From: Nitzschia sp. pyKryTriq1 | Lineage: Eukaryota; Bacillariophyta; Bacillariophyceae; Bacillariales; Bacillariaceae | DNA: 64,000 nucleotides | Direction of reading: 5' to 3' | Assembly (NCBI GenBank): GCA_956465555.1 | Contig: OY101117.1 | Coordinates: 1,736,001 to 1,800,000 of the forward strand | Shown: in pieces, positions 54,938 through 64,000 of the stretch | Position numbering within the stretch: position 1 is the first letter of the stretch | Layout of the letters: each line of letters starts with the position of its first letter | Notes under the pieces: model-generated | What the model was told of the DNA's origin: nothing | Databases searched by the model: none | What the model saw: only the letters and a program-made list of their open reading frames with translations | Made by a program: the position numbers and the translations under genes

Positions 54938-55609
54938 ATCTTAGAAAAAACGCTCGAAGAATTGTTCACAAGGGAGATCGCAGCTCGTTGGTTCGGTTTT
55001 GGTATTGAGTTGTTGTGTCTTGTGTCCTCTTGCACTTGTACGGTATGGGTTCGTACGAGCACGATACCGGCTCCTTAGTACCGGTGCAGTATCAGTAATG
55101 ACTGTTGTTGGAGTAAGACAGCGGGTGCGTTGAACGACGGCCAGGCCCCTCTAACCGGCGCCGATGAAATTCCCTGTGGCTTCGCTTCGCTCGTCTGTCA
55201 ACGACTGCGTCAGCTCGCCGTGCTTCCAGCGGGTCCCTTCGTGATCCGTATTGGTGTGTTGGTCCAAAGATCACACTTTGTCCTACAGGCGCGCAGACCC
55301 GACGGACGAGGACAGATTGGTCTGCTCCCCGACCGTCCGGCTACCGGTGCAACCAACCACCAGATAGATTTCGCGACAAAAGAAAAGATAATATTCTTTG
55401 CCGACTTTTTTCTGTCTGGTAGCCAGTAGAGAGCAACTATGAGAGAGAGAGAGAGAGTATTGGAGACTGCCGTGCGTGACGCTATTCCCTCGTTTTTCAC
55501 TTTTTCGACAGTGCTACCCAATATCAATCATTTTTGCGCTCATACAGTAACTGTGGATCAGCTCGTTACGATTTTTCGAAGGCGTTGACCACTTGAAATC
55601 TCAAACTAC
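54938..55609. other. Intergenic region with repeat copy
   Basis: Between the divergent small plastid gene and UTP18. It holds the uninterrupted repeat at 55269-55350 and a GA-rich microsatellite at about 55441-55457. Confidence 0.6.
55269..55350 (+). repeat. Uninterrupted copy of the 36.8/37.4 kb dispersed repeat
   Basis: Matches the reverse complement of 37374-37423 and 36841-36874 end to end, without the 490 bp MITE. It contains GCAGACCCGACGGACGAGG and CCCCGACCGTCCGGCTACCG. Confidence 0.85.
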
Positions 55610-57230
55610 ATGAACGAATCCAAACTTTCACGAAAGAGAAACGTCCACTCGAAGACCTCTCGGCGAGTCCGACAGGAGATTGAAGTGGACATGAAGGAGC
55701 GGCAACTGACTTCCTTGATTTTCGGGGGGGAAGGTGGAGTCGATGGTTCTGTAGCTTCAAATGATGATTCGTTGAAGGACAGAACTGCAGTCATTAGGAA
55801 AGCAAAAGCAGAAGTAAGCTCCCCTGGAGACGTGGCAAAAGATCCTCAAAATGATGGTGCACTCTGGCAAGATCCGGACGATTCCACAATTCAAGTTTCG
55901 GCCAATTTCGAGCAAAGATTGAGAAAGCTACGCAGTACCAGGCAAGACGCTAGTTGGAACAACAGCGAGCTAGAGCAGCTACTTCGACAGCGATATGAGA
56001 AAACCGCGGCCAAGGCATCTGCTAGTACCGAATGGGCATCTTTGAAAGCGCTGAACTCGAAATCAGAAAAAGACGCGATTCAGGCCGAATCTGGGATGAT
56101 TTTCTCGAGAAAGGCCAATAGTCTTCCCTCCAACATCATTGACATTGTTCGCCTAAAAGATGTCAATTCCGACGATGCATGTGGCGCAGTTTTGCGATGT
56201 GCAGAATTTTATAAAAATTCTGACCCTGACGAACCTGTGCTGATGACTGCTGGACTTGACCGATGCATGAAATTCTACCAAATCAACAAAGAAGATGAGG
56301 CCAAAAAGATTCACGGCATACACTGTAAGTTCTTGTCTATGTGAGTCTCTTCTACTTGTATGCTATTCTCATCCTGTCGTAGTCCCAAAACTTCCTATCT
56401 ACAAAGCATCATTTCTTCCTAATTCGAATTCTGTATTGGCAACTGGACGGCGATCCTTTTTCTATACTTATGACATGGTTTCTGGAAAGGTGGATTTTGT
56501 TCCAGGCGTCTTGGGTCGCGAGGAAAAGTCTTGGGAAAGTCATTTTGTGTCTCCTGACGGAAGACAAATCGCCTTTCTCGGGAATGATGGCTATGTAGTG
56601 TTGATTGACCCGCACAATAAACAATCTACCGGATTCTTGAAGCTCAATGGGAGCGTTCGTTCGGTGTCATTCACAGCAGACGGGAAACATTTGCTAGCGA
56701 GTGGAAGTGATGGAGACATCACAAGGCAAGTATTTCTCCGCCGCAGATAAAATTTGGTACCACCTTGCGAAGTTCTCATATTTTCTACCATTTTTAGATG
56801 GGATGTTGGATCACGAAAGTGCATAGAACGCTTTTCAAATAATGATGGAACTGTAACCTCTTCACTGGCTACCTCTGGCGATATCTTCGCGGCTGGCGCA
56901 GAAAGTGGCGTCGTCAACCTGTATTCGGCTGCCCGACAGTCCTTCGGGACAAAGCCGATCAAATCCATAATGAATCTGCCTACAGCAGCAGACTCTCTGC
57001 GATTCAACCACGATGGTCAGATTTTAGCCATGTCTAGCCGCTTCTCGGCGAATTGCCTCAAGATTCTTCATGTCCCGTCCAGGACCGTTTTCTCGAATTG
57101 GCCTACCTCGAAAACTCCACTCGGACATGTCTTCACCATGGATTTTGCGCCACGATCACGATATCTTGCAATCGGAAACGACAAAGGAAATTGCCTCCTG
57201 TACAAACTACGGAAATATCATAGTTCTTAG
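55610..57230 (+). CDS. UTP18: UTP18, WD40 component of the SSU processome
   Basis: Exons 55610-56324, 56383-56725 and 56798-57230 give 496 residues. UTP18 belongs to the UTP-B complex, which binds nascent pre-rRNA and U3 snoRNP in the nucleolus. The basic and acidic N-terminal tail (SKLSRKRNVHSKTSRRVRQE, DDSTIQVS) leads to the WD40 propeller: VLMTAGLDRCMKFYQINKED, IYKASFLPNSNSVLATGRRS, GNDGYVVLIDPHNK, GSDGDITRWDVGSRKCIERF and MDFAPRSRYLAIGNDKGN. Both first-exon splices are GT-AG. The second intron uses a GC donor (AAG|GCAAGT at 56726). The join R|WDVGSR restores a WD motif, supporting the model. It is transcribed towards RPS25, whose stop is 119 bp away. Confidence 0.94.
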
Positions 57231-57349
57231 GGTAACGATTTTAAGAGCACTGCTTTGATCAAACCTCAAAATGCAAACGATTTCTAGATTCCTCAAAGAG
57301 GCAAGCAAGCATTCCCATGAAGCTCCAGAAGTAAAGAAGATCCTAATTT

Positions 57350-57779
57350 TTATTCGTCATCTCCCTCCGTGACATTTCGAGTGTAAATTCTTTGAGCTCT
57401 CGAAATGAGGACAGGTCGAATCTTTCCTTCAGCTTCAAGGTCGCGCAACGCCTTTCGTGCAAGACCGCCGTTTACCTTCAACTTTTCCACTACAGCACTG
57501 ACAGTAATCAACTTCATTTTGGGAACCTCAGCATGGAATCGGTCAAATTGCTCTTTGCTGAACAGAACCTTGTTGTCGACCTTGTCTCTCGACTTTCCTT
57601 TGGACCACTTTTTCTTCTTTCCCTTACCGCCAGCCATGGCGGCGGCCATTTTCTGCTCCTTCGATTTTTGCTGAACTTTTGGCGGCTGTTCGCATCATTG
57701 GGAAAGCGGGCGGTATGAGAAACTACATCTATCAGACAACAAAAAACCACTTTTCCCTTCGCCATCCTCCACTTACCAT
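57350..57779 (-). CDS. RPS25: 40S ribosomal protein eS25 (RPS25)
   Basis: Two exons: 57779-57777 holds only the ATG, and 57685-57350 holds the rest. The product has 112 residues, starting M-PPKVQQKSKEQK. Family phrases are KAKKKKWSKGKSRDK-like (GKGKKKKWSKGKSRDKVDNK), VLFSKEQFDRFHAEVPKMKL and GGLARKALRDLEAEGKIRPV, ending in QRIYTRN. eS25 lies on the 40S head and helps initiation on some IRES elements. Starting instead at the internal MAAAMAGG would drop the conserved basic head, so the split start is preferred. Confidence 0.93.
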
Positions 57780-58784
57780 GGTTAAGGTAGCTATTAGAGA
57801 AACACAACACACTGAATATACCGAGTGAAGTGGAGCGTTTCATACTACCGCGTGCTCATTCCCAACAGGTCCAAGGTTGAGGGACGGCGATTTCCTGGGC
57901 TCGGTCCATTCTGTGTACAGTACAGTTCTGTACGGAGCCCATCGTACAAATCCGTAACAAGGAAGCAGTATGATGGTAAGCGGTAATCGATTGATCCGAA
58001 TGAAAAATTCAGCAAATTTTTCAGGGGCAAATAAGAGGAGGGTAGAGCACTCCCATGGTCGGCCGCGGACCATGTGTATTGACGGACAGACATGACCAGA
58101 AACGTAGAAATGTACGTGTAGGAATCCTCCGGGTCCCTTTTGCCACTTGCACCCCCGGGCGCCTCCGGCGCTCTATTTCACCGCGTTACATCACGAGGTA
58201 GTACTACTGTATCTACATCTATTGCAATGGATCACTATCAACAAATCAACGACTGATGTCACGAATCATCTAAGTATATTTAGATGGAGTGTGCTGTGCA
58301 GGGTTATGACCTTCAAAGCTGTTTATGATCACGGCTATCGATTTTCTCCGACGAGTCTCAACTTCCGACGATATTTGACCCATACTTCTTTGCCGACAGA
58401 CGTCGCGAGAAGGCAGCTGAACGCAGCTTTTCAAAACCACAAAGTCATCCTGGCATACAGACTGTTTCCTGGCAGTACCAACACCACCCGGAACCATATT
58501 CGATGCATTAACACCTTCGTTTTCCGACATGGTCGCTCGGTTTTGTGTGCACTACCAACCTGCCGATTGATCGATCGACTCTTCCTTCAAATGACGAAAT
58601 CGCGCCGGGCTAACCTTCCGTTTGAATCGAAATTGTTTAGATAGTCCCCACGCCAGCCAGCTCAACCGTGTTTAAGGCTGGGATCTCAGAACGCGCACAC
58701 CCCGCTTCCCCCCCAACGCCAACCGGCCAACGCTGAAACTACTCTTACCAACTCCAGCGCAGGAGAGGACTTACCTGTGTTTCC

Positions 58785-58831
58785 GCGACATGAGTTTGGG
58801 CCGCTATGGCCTTTTTTCAGGCCTCTAGATG
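58785..58831 (+). repeat. 47 bp GCGACATGAG dispersed repeat
   Basis: One base different from 13552-13598. It directly abuts the 121 bp repeat, so here the two may form one element. Confidence 0.85.
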
Positions 58832-58950
58832 AATGCCACGGAAACCTCGAACAGGGAAGGGAGCATTGTTTTGCGCGATGGGGACCTGCGAGTTTTTTTC
58901 TTTCCCCCTCTCCCCTTTTTTCCTTTTCCCCCAATCATCCCTCAAAGTCT
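58830..58950 (+). repeat. 121 bp dispersed repeat (matches 23530-23650)
   Basis: Same sequence as 23530-23650 in the opposite orientation. It includes a pyrimidine-rich tract of about 45 bp and ends CAAAGTCT. Confidence 0.9.
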
Positions 58951-59019
58951 ACTAGACAGGTGCGTACTGCTACCTGGGGTACGTTACGCCAGGTACAGTA
59001 CTTACCCGTACTGTACAAG

Positions 59020-59365
59020 TACGGCCCCACCGGTACCAGGTACTTGGTACTGTACCAGGTACCAGGTACCGGACAGTAGAGCGCGTCGCAGAATGACCGG
59101 TCCTGTCTGCCAACCGTCATCAGCAGCCGACCCTTGGCCGACCCCGCCTCCCAACAACTCCCAACCAACGAGAACGCGCCGCAACTGCAGCCGTTCGCTC
59201 TAAAGACCCTACCGGTACGAAGCTACAGTACACTACCTGTGGTACCAGTACGAGTACCGTAATGTACTGGTACTGTACCTGGTACGGGTACAGTACTTTA
59301 CCTGTACTGTACAGTATCTGGTACTCATACTCGTTCTGACGGTGGTGTAGAGGTATCGGTACTTG
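59020..59365. repeat. GTACC/GGTAC/TACCGGTA cluster
   Basis: About 350 bp rich in GTACCAGGTACC, CTGTACC and GTACTG units, with TACCGGTA at 59208. Self-complementary over long stretches. It lies upstream of the gene at 59520. Confidence 0.75.
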
Positions 59366-59519
59366 TACCAGGTAACTGCAGCCTCCAGGCACCCTCGTTC
59401 GGTTGCAGGATGACCCAATTCGACTCTCACCATGAACCAAAAGTAAAACATTCTCAGCAAAATAGTCCATAGGCTTTCAGGTCAAACAACTACTCGTACA
59501 GAAAAGCAGAAAAGGAGTG

Positions 59520-60161
59520 ATGCCGGTGCGAGGCAGGACACAGCGTGCGTCAGCAGTCACGACCATACAAGAGGATTCTGCGCTCGATGGGAAAATCGAC
59601 ACGGGAAAGCAAAAAGGAGTTATGAAATCCGTTTCTTTCAACGATAATGCCAATATTGCTTCAGCGGTACGCCCGGCCAAAAGCAAGATCGAGAGTCAGA
59701 AGCGTGTGCACTGGAATCACAAGGTCGAGAAGAAGAGGCACTATAGGGTGCAGGATCTTAGCCCAGAGGAAAGAGAGGCTGTTTGGTATACGGAGGGGGA
59801 CACCAAAATCATTCTTGCCATGGCAAAAGTAACCGTGAAAATGATGATGAAGGGGGAACCATGCGATGACATCGACTATTGTAGCCGTGGTTTAGAGGGT
59901 AAAACGCCTACTGGGTCAAAAAAGCGACAAAAGAACAAGCTACGTGTGCGTAAATCGCTCCTCGAGGAACAGGAAATCCAGCGCGAAGAGGGCGTCCTTG
60001 ATCCTGATTACCTGGCCCAAGTTTCAATTAAGTATTCGAAGGATGTCGTTGCGGAAGCTCATAATGTCGCTCTGAGGGACGAGCGAAACATTCAAGAGTA
60101 TCTAAGTTTCTCTGATGGAGATTTTTCACCCATGCAGCCTCGAAGGATGAAGCGCTCTTGA
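59520..60161 (+). CDS. Diatom-type unknown protein with conserved WYT/RGLE-like pattern
   Basis: Single exon, 213 residues from the ATG at 59520 (an in-frame GTG one codon earlier is less likely). The pattern SVSFNDN, KRVHWNHKVEKKRHYRVQDL, SPEEREAVWYTEGDTKIILA and CSRGLEGKTP recalls a protein family common in diatoms, with a hydrophilic head, a short H/R region and an E-R-x-x-x-W-Y-T motif, followed by helical KRQKNKLRVRKSLLEEQEIQ. I recall the pattern, not a function. No membrane segment or signal peptide. Possibly nuclear, given the basic stretches. Confidence 0.65.
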   Translation: MPVRGRTQRASAVTTIQEDSALDGKIDTGKQKGVMKSVSFNDNANIASAVRPAKSKIESQKRVHWNHKVEKKRHYRVQDLSPEEREAVWYTEGDTKIILAMAKVTVKMMMKGEPCDDIDYCSRGLEGKTPTGSKKRQKNKLRVRKSLLEEQEIQREEGVLDPDYLAQVSIKYSKDVVAEAHNVALRDERNIQEYLSFSDGDFSPMQPRRMKRS

Positions 60162-61354
60162 TTAGCGAGAGACCAACGAATTCGTTTTCTGTCCCGTCGC
60201 CCTGCAATCACCAGCGTGATTCGTCTTCCATTCTACGCGAGTAATGGCAAGACAGCCTGGCCGTCAACCATCGTCTGCAGAATGGCATGATTATTATTTT
60301 TCCATCCAGTTGTCGCTTTAGCCTCCCACTCAGCGCAAAGGTGCTAGAGAAGAATGGTCAAATTTATTTTCGGTAAACAGAACAAGATAGGTGGGATCTT
60401 GTTCTCCCCACTGACTTTGGTCAGGTGACATCAGATTTCTTCGTTTGGTCCTGCAATCAAGTGACGTTGTCATCTCGTCCTATATCAGCTTCTTATGGCG
60501 AGTTTCGATGCAATGTGATTGATAGGGGCAAATAGAGCTGTCTGCGGCCCTCTTTCTCCCGGAAGGTAACTAATATAGCAGAAGCCTTCAGAAGCAACCA
60601 GAATGGACCCAACCAATGTGTTTTTGCTCTTTACAAAGAAGCATGATGAATTCATTCGACCAACGCCTCTTCCTTCCCATTTTTAGCACTCATTACCGGA
60701 TTCAATGGAGTGGAAAAGACAAATTAAAAGAATGCGATTTTCGACGTCATGGCTTCAGGCACTCTAAAAGAGTTTCGAGAAAGTTGTTGGCTGCAGTTTT
60801 GCATTGAAGCAAAAGAAACAAGTTTCTTCGACTACTAACAATAATTATTTCCGTACAACCCAAAAGAAATCATGAACTGAAAATTCTCGAGAGGAGCAGA
60901 ACTGTCTTCCAAATCATTTCTTCGTCCCGTAAAGCGATGCATCATTTTTCGCCCTAGTCCAGTATTGTTGTATCTCCAATTACTCTCTATGAACATGCAA
61001 CCATCAGTTCAGACTTATTCATTCGGCTACTGCCGCCTACTTGTAAGCTCAAGAGGGGTGGAAACGTTAAGCTGGGTTACCACCAAACGTCAACACATTC
61101 CTTGCCCATTCGACCGCAAAAGGTAAACACATAAAATATCCCAGTCATCCATCTCCCGTACTTTCCTACTATGGAAATAGGAGACATGGACAACTTCACA
61201 ATCGCCGAGACTGTGAACATGAAAAATCATAATAACGACAAAAGACCGAAACTTCAAGCGATATGATTCCTAATAAAATCGAAATGACATTGAAATAAGT
61301 GTAACAAAAAATCTAAACAACTAAATATCATCCCAGCCATCATGTTCTAATAAG

Positions 61355-61632
61355 ATGTCGAACAAGCCGACAAAAATTAGTCTAGGTCCGTCGGACGCAA
61401 CAGCCATGAGTGGAATTCTTTAGATATACTCTAGAGAGCACAATAACGAGGCCATTGTAGCCACGTTGCGTCTGGGAAGCTACAAAGCCGGTTCGCAGTA
61501 CACCGTGGAGGACGCCTGTGAGATTTTGCTTAGATTCTATGTTCCCATTCTAGATCAGTTGACAGAGGCCATTACTTTTAAAGCTTCACCAATGAATCGT
61601 TCAATTTCTGAACGCGAGATATCTCATCGGTA
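61355..61632 (+). pseudogene. Exon-like stretch with one in-frame stop
   Basis: From ATG 61355, a frame reads MSNKPTKISLGPSDATAMSG then IL and a TAG at 61421. The same frame continues open to 61632 as EHNNEAIVATLRLGSYKAGS, QYTVEDACEILLRFYVPILD, QLTEAITF. The second part has protein-like composition, but I recognise no family. It may be a decayed gene, or an exon with an unrecognised splice across 61421. It could equally be chance. Confidence 0.3.
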
Positions 61633-61705
61633 ATTTGACCTTACTATCATGATATCATTTTGATCATTCTCATGTCATCCCTGCCAACAAAGTTTTCTAG
61701 GACAC

Positions 61706-61913
61706 TTCTTGACAGATGTGTGCTGCTCTCACTTTTCGCGACTCATGGAGACCAAATTAAACCACCAGCATCGACCAAGAGCTGACATACCTGTTCTTCG
61801 ATACATCCTTTCTTGACAGATGTGTGCTGATCCCACTTTTCGGGATTCGTGGAGACTACAGTAAACCACCAGCATCGACCACGAGCTGACATACCTGTTC
61901 TTCGATACATCCT
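61706..61913. repeat. 104 bp tandem repeat, two copies
   Basis: Copies at 61706-61809 and 61810-61913, about 89% identical. The period is not a multiple of three, so it is unlikely to be coding. Units contain TTGACAGATGTGTGCTG and CGATACATCCT. Confidence 0.9.
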
Positions 61914-64000
61914 CGGGAGGATTCAGATCGAAGTTTTCGGTTATGCAAGCCGTTGAAGGTAGTTTCGTGATCCTTAGCATACTAAAATGTTGCCTCCATC
62001 CAAGGTCTATGCCTTACGGTATCGTGATGACGACTCCAGACCTACAGATACGCGAATTTGAATCAATTTCGCTTTGTAATTGAATCAATGTCACGTTGTC
62101 AGCACGCATTAAAGCCACTGACGAAAAGCAAAATTGCCTTCGTTCTTCAGGTAGAGGAAATTTTTCTGATGAAAAACACTCGAAGGATAGATCGCGATTG
62201 CGCAGTTCCACGAGTTCTATTGTTCCTTTTTTCTCGTCGATACTTTAAAACCCTTGTCAGATGCTCTAATTAACTTCAATCATGTCGTGCCTAGGCTTTG
62301 AACTCAAATTCAGACCGGTCTCGTTTACGAGAATCGAGAGCTGCCACTATTTTTCTCTGCAAGCATCTTTTTCACCAAAGATTATCTCATTAATCTGAGT
62401 ATAGGAATTCCCCTCTAAAAATACAATTCCATTACGAAGTTCCTACCAATTCAGCTCTATCAAATGAAAATCTCCCTCACCAAACATTTTAGTCGTAGAT
62501 ATTTATGCTTTGCTGTGTTGCTTCCACAGGATAGCTTACGTGTTCGTTCTTTTTCAAGAGCAACTCACCGCATTCATCGATCGGTACCCGAGGAAGCCCG
62601 AAATTTAAAAAAAAAATTTAGGTACTAAAACACATTCATGAAATTCCTTTTTCTAATGGCTCAATGGGTGATTAATCATCACTTCTTAGTGAACATTTGT
62701 ATCTGTCGATGAATCCACATGTTGATGTAGATAAAACTGATAGTGTATCAATAAATGAGGGGCAATGTTGTCATTTTTGTCGTCGCCTGTTTACTAATAC
62801 AAAAAACTTCATGCCCAGAGGTCGCGGTTATTCATTCAGGACTGCATGATCGAGTCTCCAGGGAACTCGGCTTCTTTTTCTTATGGTACAGAGAGCGCTA
62901 CCGAAATACTTTCGATCCATCGTCCTGAGGATGCACAAGATAAAAAATACCATACTATGGGACAAGTCCGAGTTATTTAGATGATCTCCTTTGTAATATA
63001 GAAGTAAGAAAACTCGTCGAAGACCATCGAAGGGTTTGCTGTGCGCAAAACCTTTTACTTTGAATCATCTTGACAAAATTGATAACCAAGTGAATATCCA
63101 CAATTTCCTGAGCGATTGGGAACTCTGTCACATACCAATGGAGACACTAACAAGAATTCGGGCTACATTGTTTTGATAACGACAGCTCTGAGTTGCTTTT
63201 GTGGCATCGTCGAAGTCCGCTGTAAGTATGTATCATTGACGATTACAAAAAATCTGGAATCGGTGCTGTGGAAGAAAATATGCGACACTTTTCGAGTTTG
63301 TGTCCCTAATCAGACCGACAAGTGCCCGTATCAAGGGAACCTGAGACCAATCGGCCCCAGCATTATTTGAGTTGTAAGATGGTGGGCCTGTGGTGGATGG
63401 CTTGTAGAAGAAACAGGTTCGATTGATTTCTCGATAGATTTTAGGAATAGTAAATCAAGGCATTCTACATAGCGAACAGTGGAAGAATACATTCTAGACT
63501 GTTCAAGATGCTGGCCCGTGGTCAACTGCACCGGTAGTCAGGTATTGGTTGATTTCTTGAGAATGTCATGAAGCGGTTAGACGGCTGTATCTAAGAGTCG
63601 TCGTCGTCTCCTCTCACCTACCGCTTTATCAAGGCATCGCCAGGTCAGCATCAGTTGAATAGAATTTCAAGAATATGTGTGAAGTCACTGAAGGGCGTGG
63701 AGCTTTGTCCAAAATTTGGTTTCTCCTTCTGGCTTGTGGTACACTTATTTGAGTGTCATCTCGAACTTATTAGGAAACATATGGCTGCAAGGTTCGGTTT
63801 TTCCTCGTTGTTGTGATTTTAATGTTCATAGTCTCGGCGATGATGAAGATGTCGGTGTCAATTACGGGTGGTAAAAATGCGCTTGAAATCCAAGATGGAT
63901 TTATATCCAATTCTTGATAGAAGGCTCTTGAGGGGTATAAATGAGCGTGTCAGGAGAGGTTCGAATAGAGGAAAGATTGTGATAAGAAAGGGACCTTCTG

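Larger units (their letters stand above)
57780..59519. other. Intergenic region with repeats and dubious frames
   Basis: Divergent region upstream of RPS25. Opposed frames at 58147-58644 (+) and 58270-58530 (-) overlap and show no domain. The rest contains the 47 bp and 121 bp repeats back to back, and a dense GTACC cluster. Confidence 0.5.
60162..64000. other. 3.8 kb end region without a convincing gene
   Basis: Lower GC than the gene-bearing part. Several frames of 60-85 codons occur on both strands (for example 60616-60807 and 63116-63370) but show no domain, repeat pattern or splice support. It contains the 104 bp tandem repeat and an exon-like stretch, both listed. A gene could begin just past the window. 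Confidence 0.5.

Noticed and set aside
58147-58644. 165-residue frame (+) and 86-residue frame (-) overlapping it
   Set aside because: No recognisable domain; opposing frames overlap. The region is repeat-rich.
63116-63370. 84-residue frame at the right end
   Set aside because: No domain or splice support; may be chance.

Overview
The window looks like nuclear DNA of a diatom, probably a pennate one (inference). Protein-coding genes are split by short introns, mostly 45-125 nt, with standard GT-AG borders. Six predicted proteins start with a secretory signal peptide followed by a Phe-containing site (G-F, A-F or S-F). That is the bipartite plastid-targeting layout of algae with secondary red plastids. 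All recognisable housekeeping genes are eukaryotic. No tRNA, rRNA, CRISPR array or bacterial operon was seen.

I rebuilt 23 good gene models, joining exons by reading frame, splice phase and family alignment. Left part (1-15.7 kb): a plastid-type SET-domain lysine methyltransferase, a mitochondrial-carrier-family protein with a plastid/thylakoid-like presequence, a large helical-repeat (OPR-like) plastid protein, cap-binding protein CBP20, a carboxymuconolactone-decarboxylase-family protein, a three-exon plastid-targeted unknown, and splicing factor SF3B6. Middle (16.9-32 kb): Mtd1-type methylenetetrahydrofolate dehydrogenase, an unknown nuclear-type protein, an S1-domain protein, an eight-exon GDP-fucose O-fucosyltransferase-like protein, NOP14 and a lipin. 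Right (33.8-60.2 kb): an unknown ARM-like protein, an RS-rich protein, a choline-transporter-like protein, a DHHC palmitoyltransferase, a TPR-prefoldin fusion, a nucleotide-carrier-like SLC25 protein, CDC48, a small plastid-targeted protein, UTP18, RPS25 and a diatom-style unknown. The last 3.8 kb holds no convincing gene.

By theme, the genes fall into ribosome biogenesis and translation (NOP14, UTP18, RPS25), RNA processing (CBP20, SF3B6), protein quality control (CDC48, TPR-prefoldin), lipid and membrane work (lipin, CTL, DHHC) and plastid proteins. They are neighbours, not an operon.

Between genes lie many short repeats. The most striking is the palindrome TACCGGTA, about 31 copies by eye where roughly one is expected. 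It usually sits in longer strings of GTACC/GGTAC/CTGTAC. There are also two MITE-like elements with terminal inverted repeats and 9-10 bp target duplications, an 86 bp inverted-repeat unit, a palindrome array built on GGCCAAGAATCTTGGCC, 129 bp direct repeats, and a 121 bp repeat shared by 23.5 kb and 58.8 kb. The most interesting gene-level points are a 5-nt microexon, a GC-AG intron, a start codon alone on its exon, a Tudor-like insert in NOP14, and the TPR-prefoldin fusion.
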